Source: Taibaiella sp041660405
Lineage (GTDB): Bacteria; Bacteroidota; Bacteroidia; Chitinophagales; Chitinophagaceae
Assembly: GCA_041660405.1 (NCBI GenBank)
Contig: JBAZWL010000019.1
Location: forward strand, 25,381-89,380
Direction: 5' to 3'
Length of the DNA: 64,000 bases
Positions 53,224 to 59,607 of this stretch are shown here, one piece after another. Each line of letters starts with the position of its first letter. Within the stretch, counting starts at the first letter, position 1. A model generated the notes under the pieces. It ran no database searches. It saw only the letters and a list, made by a program, of their open reading frames with translations, and was not told where the DNA came from. Made by a program: the position numbers and the translations under genes.

Positions 53224-53258
53224 CAAAATTAGAAAACAATAGTTTACAAATGCTGAAC
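53224..53258 (-). promoter_or_regulatory. Promoter and candidate operator of the TonB-receptor operon
   Basis: The minus-strand -7 box is TAATTTTG (53224-53231). ACAAATGCTGAAC (53246-53258), two changes from the motif at the other promoters, lies between the expected -33 and -7 regions. AAACAATAGTTTA (53234-53246) abuts it and is repeated exactly at 54006-54018. This placement fits repression. Confidence 0.55.
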
Positions 53259-53338
53259 TTATGTTTACCAAATTGTTAACTCTGGGGTCGTACAGTAATA
53301 TTTCTGCAGGTATATGTTACAATTTTCAGGAGAGGTAA

Positions 53339-53346
53339 TATCTTTG
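53339..53346 (+). promoter_or_regulatory. -7 box of the HTH-cupin regulator gene
   Basis: TATCTTTG fits TAnnTTTG and predicts a transcript beginning about 15 bases before the ATG at 53365. No copy of the operator motif overlaps it closely. Confidence 0.45.
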
Positions 53347-53364
53347 GCGTTTATACATAACAAT

Positions 53365-53934
53365 ATGGAAGGAGCATTCCTCTTAGAAGTAAGTCGTCGC
53401 ATCAAAGAATACCGGCTTGAAAAAAGATTAACGGTTCAGGAACTGGCCGAACGCAGTAATGTCAGCAAAGGGTTGATTTCTCAAATTGAAAACGGGAGGA
53501 GCATTCCGTCTCTGCCGGTGTTGTTTGGCATTATACAATCACTTGAGATGGCTGTCAGCAGCTTCTTTGATGGATTGAACTTACAGGCTCCCAATGTATT
53601 GTTGCAAAGGAAAAAAGACTACGAGTCCTTTACCAAGGAAGATGCTAAAGGCTTTTTGTACAAGCGCATTTTTGTAAAAAACATTTCCGCATCAACACTG
53701 GATTTCGTTATCCTCGAATTGAATAAAAACGCGAAAAGAGAAGAAGTAACTACCGATGCCTTCGAATACAAATATATTATCCAGGGTGAATGCGAATATC
53801 TGATCAATGGCGAAAAGTACGTATTGCATGAAGGTGATTCTCTCTTCTTCGATGGCCGCTTGCCGCATTTGCCCAAAAACACCGGGACCGAAAAATGCAT
53901 TATGCTTATCGTATATTTCTTCAACCAAAAGTAA
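53365..53934 (+). CDS. XRE-cupin transcriptional regulator
   Basis: A 189-residue regulator with an N-terminal Cro/C1 HTH (LTVQELAERSNVSKGLISQIENGRSIPSLPVLFGIIQSL) and a C-terminal cupin (FEYKYIIQGECEYLINGEKYVLHEGDSLFFDGRLPHLPKN) that should bind the effector. This pairing is common in amino-acid and phosphonate catabolic loci. It is divergent to the TonB-receptor operon and followed by the DUF5690 and hydrolase genes, so it is the likely local regulator acting through the ACAAATrCTrAAC motif. The ATG at 53365 replaces 53314, which lies upstream of the inferred transcription start. Confidence 0.9.
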   Translation: MEGAFLLEVSRRIKEYRLEKRLTVQELAERSNVSKGLISQIENGRSIPSLPVLFGIIQSLEMAVSSFFDGLNLQAPNVLLQRKKDYESFTKEDAKGFLYKRIFVKNISASTLDFVILELNKNAKREEVTTDAFEYKYIIQGECEYLINGEKYVLHEGDSLFFDGRLPHLPKNTGTEKCIMLIVYFFNQK

Positions 53935-54018
53935 ACAAATACTAAACATAAATTTAGCATTAAGGTAATATTGGAAATTTATTTTTGCGCCTGAATACAA
54001 ATACTAAACAATAGTTTA
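53935..54018 (+). promoter_or_regulatory. DUF5690 promoter with doubled candidate operator
   Basis: ACAAATACTAAACA occurs exactly twice, at 53935-53948 and 53997-54010, 62 bases apart. They flank the -7 box TATTTTTG (53980-53987). The second copy continues into AAACAATAGTTTA (54006-54018), directly before the ATG at 54019. Confidence 0.65.
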
Positions 54019-55326
54019 ATGAGTATAAGGCGTACATTAGCACTAAACGCTAATTCTTTTTCTTTTATCTGTTTTGCTACCATAGCTTCCTTCCTCACCT
54101 ATACGGCTATGTATGCCGTACGAAAAGCTTTTGCCGCGGGTACCTTTGACGGGCTGTCTTTTGGCGGTATGGATCTTAAGATATGGCTGGTGATTGCCCA
54201 GACCATTGGTTATACCATATCTAAATGGTGGGGTATAAAAATAGTAGCGGAAAATACGAGCAAACAGCGCCCCTGGTATATTATAATACTCATATCCATT
54301 GCTATCTTCGCTTTATTATTGTTCGCCATTATTCCCGCGCCTTACAATATTATCTGCCTTTTTATTAATGGACTGCCCATTGGTATGATTTTCGGACTGG
54401 TCTTCAACTATCTGGAAGGCAGGCGGAGCACAGAAATACTGGTTACAGGCCTTACCACCACCCAGGTATTTTCCTCCGGTTTTGTAAAAAGTACCGGTCA
54501 GTTTTTTATACATCAACTCAGCGTAGCTGATCGCTGGATGCCATTTGCAGTGGGTATCAGCTTCTTTCCTCTGTTACTGTTGGCCGTATGGATGCTGGAA
54601 CAATTACCGCAACAGGACAAACAGGACATTGCATTGAAATCGCAACGTGGGCCGATGTCGGTCAGGGAACGAAAGGCATTTGTCCGTAACTTTTCCGGAG
54701 GTCTGTTCATCTTTATGTTAAGTTATATCCTGATGACAGCATTCAGAGATTTCCGGGACAATTTTGCCGCTGAAATTTGGGCAGGATTGGGTTTCAGCGG
54801 TCAGTCGTCCTTGTTTACCCTAACGGAAATCCCGGTATCAGTTATCATATTATTGATGATGATTCTCTTACAACGGATCCGGCATAATATGCGTGCATTT
54901 TTACTGATCCATCTGATGGGTACCGTTGGTGCAGCTTTGTTATTTTTCGGTACTATAGTATACACTATGGGCTGGATAAGCCCTGTAGCCTGGATCAGTA
55001 TAACCGGTGTAGGTCTGTATATCGCATATGTCCCAGCCAATACTATTTTTTTTGAGAGAATGATCGCGGTATTTAAATACCCCGGCAACGCAGGCTTTGT
55101 AGTCATCATGGCAGACTTCTATGGTTATTGCGGCAGCCTGGGCGTATTATTCTACAAAAACTTCGGCAACCATCTCACAAGTTATGCCACCTTCTTCCTA
55201 AACGCTTCACTTTACGTAGGCGCCCTGCTGTTTATTGCCCAGCTGGGATCAACTATCTATTTTTCTTACAAGAACAAAAAGCAACAACTCACTGATTATA
55301 AAAAATTGGGATCGTTGAATTTGTAA
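54019..55326 (+). CDS. DUF5690 (MFS-like) membrane transporter
   Basis: A 435-residue protein with about twelve hydrophobic segments arranged like a major-facilitator transporter. The start SFICFATIASFLTYTAMYAVRKAFAAGTFDG and IAQTIGYTISKWWGIKIVAE fit DUF5690, whose members lie in Bacteroidota phosphonatase-linked loci. It has no signal besides the first membrane segment. It lies between the regulator and the phosphonatase-like gene, so import of a phosphonate is the simplest inference. Substrate untested. Confidence 0.85.
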   Translation: MSIRRTLALNANSFSFICFATIASFLTYTAMYAVRKAFAAGTFDGLSFGGMDLKIWLVIAQTIGYTISKWWGIKIVAENTSKQRPWYIIILISIAIFALLLFAIIPAPYNIICLFINGLPIGMIFGLVFNYLEGRRSTEILVTGLTTTQVFSSGFVKSTGQFFIHQLSVADRWMPFAVGISFFPLLLLAVWMLEQLPQQDKQDIALKSQRGPMSVRERKAFVRNFSGGLFIFMLSYILMTAFRDFRDNFAAEIWAGLGFSGQSSLFTLTEIPVSVIILLMMILLQRIRHNMRAFLLIHLMGTVGAALLFFGTIVYTMGWISPVAWISITGVGLYIAYVPANTIFFERMIAVFKYPGNAGFVVIMADFYGYCGSLGVLFYKNFGNHLTSYATFFLNASLYVGALLFIAQLGSTIYFSYKNKKQQLTDYKKLGSLNL

Positions 55327-55328
55327 TT

Positions 55329-55350
55329 ATTTAGTATTTGTATACTTTTG
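55329..55350 (+). promoter_or_regulatory. Promoter of the phosphonatase-like gene with inverted operator copy
   Basis: ATTTAGTATTTGT (55329-55341) is the reverse complement of ACAAATACTAAAT, matching 12 of 13 bases of the motif at the DUF5690 promoter. It sits directly before the -7 box TACTTTTG (55343-55350), where a bound protein would block RNA polymerase. Confidence 0.55.
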
Positions 55351-55373
55351 TTTATTTTTAAAATTTTCAATGA

Positions 55374-56072
55374 ATGTTAGCAGACATCAAGCTTGTACTA
55401 TTCGATATGGCAGGCACCACAGTTCACGACGATCATTATGTGACCAATGCTTTGTGCGAGGCCTTAGCACTGCACGGTTATAGCGTACCGCAGACCGCAG
55501 CCGACGATGTTATGGGTATATCCAAACCTGTGGCTATTGGTATGTTACTGAAACGTTTTTATCCCGAGCTGGGAACACAAGCGCCCATATCATTGATCCA
55601 TGAGGAATTCCTGAAGTTGATGAGCCGGTTTTATACCTCTGCACCCGAAATCAGGGAAATCAATGGTACATCGGCCGTATTTCGTCTACTTAAAGAACAA
55701 GGTATTAAAGTGGGTATAGATACCGGTTTCAGTCGGGATATTACCAATATTATCATTGACAGATTGGGATGGCAGGAACAGGGCCTGCTCGATGTGACCG
55801 TAGCTAGTGATGAGGTAGCCCAGGGAAGACCATCGCCGGACATGGTATTCAGGGCAATGGACCTTGTGGGTATTACCGACGTAAAAACAGTAATGAAAGT
55901 AGGTGATACTCCCGTTGATATCATGGAAGGCATTAACGCAGGCTGTGGCGCAGTTGTCGGTGTCTTAAGCGGTGTAGGCACTCGTGAAGAACTCGGCCGT
56001 TACGACGGCGTTGTATTGGTTGCGTCCATACGTGATGTCCTTGGCTTGATTACAGAAAACGCACCTGCCTAA
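55374..56072 (+). CDS. Phosphonatase-like HAD hydrolase (PhnX/TIGR03351 type)
   Basis: A 232-residue HAD enzyme. D11 in LVLFDMAGTTVHDD is the nucleophile, as in phosphonoacetaldehyde hydrolase. In the cap, DVMGISKPVAI puts K51 at the position of the PhnX Schiff-base lysine (MGxxK). Later HAD motifs are GIDTGFSRDITN and MKVGDTPVDIMEGINAG. C-P bond cleavage of phosphonoacetaldehyde or a close analogue is therefore plausible. It shares a strand with the transporter and regulator and has its own promoter. The TIGR03364 oxidase in the opposite operon could supply its aldehyde substrate. Confidence 0.9.
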   Translation: MLADIKLVLFDMAGTTVHDDHYVTNALCEALALHGYSVPQTAADDVMGISKPVAIGMLLKRFYPELGTQAPISLIHEEFLKLMSRFYTSAPEIREINGTSAVFRLLKEQGIKVGIDTGFSRDITNIIIDRLGWQEQGLLDVTVASDEVAQGRPSPDMVFRAMDLVGITDVKTVMKVGDTPVDIMEGINAGCGAVVGVLSGVGTREELGRYDGVVLVASIRDVLGLITENAPA

Positions 56073-56102
56073 AGCGAAATAATCCAATAAGATATAAAGA
56101 TA

Positions 56103-56134
56103 AGGGACTATCGTAACATTATAGGATAGTCCCT
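56103..56134 (+). terminator. Intrinsic terminator after the phosphonatase-like gene
   Basis: AGGGACTATC (56103-56112) pairs with GATAGTCCCT (56125-56134), a 10-bp stem with a 12-base loop, followed by CTTTATT. Confidence 0.65.
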
Positions 56135-56531
56135 CTTTATTACCATAACTGACTCCCGTACATTCTATGAATATAGCGAACAAAAATGCCATAGTTGCGA
56201 ATAACCTCAATCATTTGTGTGTTTATTTTTATTGCTATTGGCCGTCTGTTCAGTATTGCTTATTTATGAATCTTTTTGTTGCCTGAGCAATAAAACTTTT
56301 GAACATCGTCCAAAGACGTTTTTCAGATATCAGTCTGACATATGACCGAGCTCATTGAAACAGGCTTTCTAAAGAACTAATTTTACAGCGGTTTTATTGG
56401 GAAACGAGTTCGGTGAAAGGATGTTCCATTACGTCAATATTCATGACATCTCGATTAAAATCACTTAAGTACAAGCAAGCCCTCCTAGCTCAATACAGGT
56501 AGGCAAATTATTATTTTTAAAATCCAACTTT

Positions 56532-56640
56532 ATGTCCGTAATTAAAGTGATCGAAATTATGGCTAACTTTTCTAAAAACTGAGAAGAGCTGTTCAAAAGC
56601 TGTGCGAGTTCTTTCTTTAATTTCCAAGGCTCTTAATTTG
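56532..56640 (+). pseudogene. Dodecin gene inactivated by nonsense and frameshift changes
   Basis: The ATG at 56532 reads MSVIKVIEIMANFSKN and then TGA at 56580-56582. This is the highly characteristic dodecin N-terminus (vIKvIEimaNs..SWEdA); the TGA replaces the conserved Trp codon TGG. Past the stop the other frames give fragments such as RAVQKLCEFF and SKAVRVLSLISKALN that recall the a.kAv..asktvkniRsvyV half, so frame is also lost. Intact dodecins (about 65-70 residues) store flavin as a dodecamer. Confidence 0.65.
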
Positions 56641-56665
56641 TTCCGGCCCACTGCTGCAATACACA

Positions 56666-57457
56666 ATGAAAAAGAAGCAAATCATCCATAAAATAAAAAG
56701 GTACTACAAGCGGCTCGATGAAACACGAATGCTTGTGATACCCGTCTGTAAAGTGGATAACATTCATCAGTTCAGGGTAAACTACAAGAAATTGAAGGCA
56801 TTCCTTCATATGCTCGCCGTTCAGTGGCCAGTAGGCGGTCTGACCATTCACGGGAAATTGAAGAACGCTTATCGGATTTCAGGCAATATCAGGAATCTGC
56901 AACTGCAGCAGATAGCTTTTCAGTCTACCAGGGACAAAGCAGGACTGGAATATTTGAAAATGCTAGAAACAATCATAGATGAAACTAAAAAGAAACTATT
57001 AAGGTTGCTGTCTAAAAAACTTATCCAAAAATCCCGAAACAAAAATATCAACGCTATCAGAGGAACCTTCCGTTTTAAAAACTATCGGAAATTTTCGGAA
57101 AAGAAATTGAGCAACATATACGAGATTCTCAGCTCAGGGTCTTTCAGCGATACAAAGTTGCATGAAATCAGAAAAGGGCTCAAAGAATTGTTTTATACCA
57201 GCAGTCTCTTCGGTGACAAACATAATGATATTCCCGGCCAGCTGAAAATACAGAACACTTCCCACAAGGAATTATCTGAAAAACTTGGCGACTTCCAAGA
57301 CCAATGTAATACTATCCGCCTGCTGCTGCCGGACAGCTACCCGCGACCGAGCAAGCAGCTTGTAAGATGGATACTGCAAGAGCGAAAAAAGCACCTTAAT
57401 AGAAAGGCCAAAATGAGACGATTGTTGATAACAGATCTGAAAATGATGTTAGGGTAA
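56666..57457 (+). CDS. CHAD-domain protein
   Basis: A 263-residue, highly basic helical protein. NIHQFRVNYKKLKAFLHML and SDTKLHEIRKGLKELFYTSSLF are the two HxxR(K)xxxKK-type motifs of CHAD domains, which bind polyphosphate. CHAD is often fused to a CYTH triphosphatase; that domain is absent here. Dense Lys/Arg/His fits an anion-binding surface. It stands alone after a dead dodecin gene. The family link to polyphosphate granules is known; the role here is inferred. Confidence 0.85.
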   Translation: MKKKQIIHKIKRYYKRLDETRMLVIPVCKVDNIHQFRVNYKKLKAFLHMLAVQWPVGGLTIHGKLKNAYRISGNIRNLQLQQIAFQSTRDKAGLEYLKMLETIIDETKKKLLRLLSKKLIQKSRNKNINAIRGTFRFKNYRKFSEKKLSNIYEILSSGSFSDTKLHEIRKGLKELFYTSSLFGDKHNDIPGQLKIQNTSHKELSEKLGDFQDQCNTIRLLLPDSYPRPSKQLVRWILQERKKHLNRKAKMRRLLITDLKMMLG

Positions 57458-57544
57458 ACACCCACTCGTTTTTTATTAAGCTCTGCACATGGATGCATCT
57501 TTGAAAGTTATTTTTTTCAACAGCCTTTACAAAATTGCTATTCA

Positions 57545-57852
57545 ATGAATGACGTTGAAGATAAATTTAACCAACAAGGTGCTTATTTGAAAATCAGAAA
57601 AATACGCTTAAAGCTGATTTAGACGATGTATTTGAAGAACATCTACTCAATTTAAAAGAAAGCAAGTTTTTATACGAACTAAAATCACTTTCTGTTAATG
57701 ATTACATTGAGAACGAAAACCCAGACAAAATTCATATCAATCACAAAACTCTGCTTGAGAAAATTGAACCATTTATCAAATCTTATGAAAGCAAATTTCG
57801 CGAGTTGTATGCAAGAGTAGAAAATCTAATCAGTGAAAATTCAACTGTTTAA
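57545..57852 (+). pseudogene. Small frameshifted gene of unknown function
   Basis: The ATG at 57545 reads MNDVEDKFNQQGAYLK and soon stops. A second frame, without ATG, takes over at about 57585 (LFENQKNTLKADLDDVFEEH) and continues as a helical, charged protein (YELKSLSVNDYIENENPDK, LEKIEPFIKSYESKFRELY) to TAA at 57850-57852. The two join with one frameshift near 57585 to give about 102 residues. Family not recognised. It marks the start of the A+T-rich accessory segment. Confidence 0.5.
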
Positions 57853-57871
57853 ATAGGCCAGCATAACTGCT

Positions 57872-57927
57872 GGCCTCATCATTTCAAGGGAAGATTCTTT
57901 TCCCACTATACTTCGCGATGGTGGAGA
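57872..57927 (+). repeat. Diverged repeat, copy A
   Basis: GGCCTCATCATTTCAAGGGA begins the copy, followed by a small palindrome (GGGAAGATTCTTTTCCC) and CACTATACTTCG. It matches copy C (58650-58728) for about 45 bases with small gaps. Confidence 0.55.
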
Positions 57928-58068
57928 TTGCTTACATGGAAGCAGATGAATTCAGTGAAGGATATAAATACAACAGGTTCACTGGAAAGATTATTGAAGA
58001 ATGAGAAATGCCGGATCATGATCCGGCATTGTTGTTTTAGGTATTCATAATCTCCTCCGTAGATAACT

Positions 58069-58120
58069 GCCTTATCATTTATACTCGTAAATGGTTTCGT
58101 CGCAGTGATGGAGAAGTATG
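58069..58120 (+). repeat. Diverged repeat, copy B
   Basis: It matches copy C but lacks the 25-base palindromic block after CTTATCATTT. The shared right part runs ATACTCGTAA to GGAGAAGTATGG. It lies just beyond the 3' end of the minus-strand gene at 58147-58542. Confidence 0.55.
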
Positions 58121-58146
58121 GTATTCAGGAATCAGAACTGTTACAT

Positions 58147-58542
58147 TTACTGTATTCCCGTTTTTATAATCTCTTGCCTTTTTTCGCTTGCCTGTGCATA
58201 TGTGTCAAAAGTGAAGGTTTCACGTTTATCAATTGAACTATTCTTTTGGATTCTGATACGAGGTGAGTCAGAAATTTCATCAAGCATCCTATATCTATTC
58301 TCTTCCGACATATTTTCTTTTGTTGTGAAAACCTCACTTACGAGAACCTTATTAATCTTTTCTCCTTTGTAGTCCGTATAACTATAATTAACTGCTGCGA
58401 AAGTGTAATATTTTAAACTTGTCGAAGCTTTTGTGCTAGTTGTAGTATTTGCTGCTTTTGTATCCTTAACCTGAGCACCAACCTCAGTTATACCTTGGCA
58501 GGCTATAATAACAAATGGTATGAGATAAAATATTTTTTTCAT
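58147..58542 (-). CDS. Small secreted protein of unknown function
   Basis: A 131-residue protein beginning MKKIFYLIPFVIIACQGITEVGAQ, a signal peptide. The mature part has a Thr/Ser/Ala-rich linker (DTKAANTTTSTKASTSLK) and a small domain (YTFAAVNYSYTDYKGEKINKVLVSEVFTT). It contains no cysteines beyond the signal. The ATG at 58542 is preferred over 58566. No family recognised. It lies between repeat copies B and C in the A+T-rich accessory segment. Confidence 0.65.
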   Translation of the reverse strand: MKKIFYLIPFVIIACQGITEVGAQVKDTKAANTTTSTKASTSLKYYTFAAVNYSYTDYKGEKINKVLVSEVFTTKENMSEENRYRMLDEISDSPRIRIQKNSSIDKRETFTFDTYAQASEKRQEIIKTGIQ

Positions 58543-58649
58543 GTTCAATTGTATTTGAAGCCGCAAGATAAAAACTTAGTTTGTTTTTTTATATATAGTC
58601 GTTGTAACTTCTCCTGAAAACCGGACTAATTAAAGTGTGATTTTTTACT

Positions 58650-58728
58650 GGCCTTATCATTTCAAGGGAAGAGATTCTCTTCCCACTATACTCGTAATAA
58701 GTTTCGACGTGGTAGTGGAGAAGTATGG
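58650..58728 (+). repeat. Diverged repeat, copy C (longest)
   Basis: The copy includes a 19-base palindrome, GGGAAGAGATTCTCTTCCC, inside CCTTATCATTTCAA to CACTATACTCGTAA and the tail GGAGAAGTATGG. It ends about 25 bases past the stop of the HEPN-type gene. Confidence 0.6.
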
Positions 58729-58752
58729 CGTCAAAGAGCGTTACATAAAACG

Positions 58753-59607
58753 TCATCCATTCTTAAATTTTATTAATTCACGGTAAGCATTTGTCATATT
58801 AGGCACTGCTCCTGGCTTTCTGGTCGAGTGAAATAGGTTAAAATATTTTGCAAAAGTCTTTTTATCTTTTCTCAAATCCCATTTCCAAAGATTATATGGG
58901 ACTTCGACTGTCCTTGTTAAGACCCTTTTGAACAAATAATCGTTAATTACCAACACCGTATTTTCACAAACTTGATTAATTACAAAAAGTTTAGCCGCAT
59001 CAAGAGACAAAGGTTTTTCCAGATATATAGAATGATTGTCTAAGCCAAATTTAATTGCATTGCTGCTGCCCAATTTACCAAAGCGATGAACAACACAATG
59101 TCGGAAATGACAAATTTTTTCAAATTCTTCTAACGTCGATGTCAGCTCAGGAGGCGTGTGACCTTTTAAGCCCAAATATACTTTGAAGGCTTCGATAATA
59201 TTTGCTTTACTTGCGAAAGAACTCCTCTCTAACAAGGCTTCCGGCAGCATTTCCAAGTTGTAATTTATGGCCGCTCCATAATTTAATTGTTGTTCTTCGC
59301 TGGAAATTCTCGATGCGCCATCTAAAACAATTAATTTGCGGATAATCTCACGAATATAACTTTCAACTGCAGAAATATAACCTAATAAAACGAGGTTGTT
59401 TTGGGTAACAATAATATTTTGTGGTATTCCAACGATTGCTGAAAATCGCACAAATATTAAGTTAAGGTCCGCAATTTTATCAAAGCAAGTATCAATTGGC
59501 GACAATAGCGATTCGTTGAAACTCAAATCGAAACAACTTGTTGTGTCAAATGGCAATATGGTATTGGCTGTTGCATTTGGGCGATGGTTATACAAAGGTG
59601 CGGCCAT
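58753..59607 (-). CDS. HEPN-type protein, candidate toxin/RNase of a two-gene module
   Basis: A 284-residue, mostly helical protein. An N-terminal helix pair (LVLLGYISAVESYIREIIRKLIVLD) and FRHCVVHRFG with R169-H170-x3-H174 match the R-(polar)-x3-H catalytic motif of HEPN RNases, which act in toxin and defence systems. The exact subfamily is not identified. The ATG overlaps the ATPase stop by one base (TAATG), so the two are translationally coupled. The HEPN protein should be an effector regulated by the ATPase, by analogy with other ATPase-HEPN pairs. Confidence 0.65.
   Translation of the reverse strand: MAAPLYNHRPNATANTILPFDTTSCFDLSFNESLLSPIDTCFDKIADLNLIFVRFSAIVGIPQNIIVTQNNLVLLGYISAVESYIREIIRKLIVLDGASRISSEEQQLNYGAAINYNLEMLPEALLERSSFASKANIIEAFKVYLGLKGHTPPELTSTLEEFEKICHFRHCVVHRFGKLGSSNAIKFGLDNHSIYLEKPLSLDAAKLFVINQVCENTVLVINDYLFKRVLTRTVEVPYNLWKWDLRKDKKTFAKYFNLFHSTRKPGAVPNMTNAYRELIKFKNG

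Larger units (their letters stand above)
56073..56665. other. Gene-free gap with a terminator and a dead dodecin gene
   Basis: In this 593-base gap I find a terminator just after the hydrolase gene (56103-56134) and the remains of a dodecin gene (56532-56640), both listed separately. A minus-strand frame near 56400-56490 (NIDVMEHPFTELVSQ then stop) has no recognisable relative. Confidence 0.5.

Noticed and set aside
57872..58728. Integron cassette array with attC-like repeats
   Set aside because: The repeats lack the GTTRRRY-type core, no integrase is in the window, and the adjoining genes are not uniformly oriented with the repeats.
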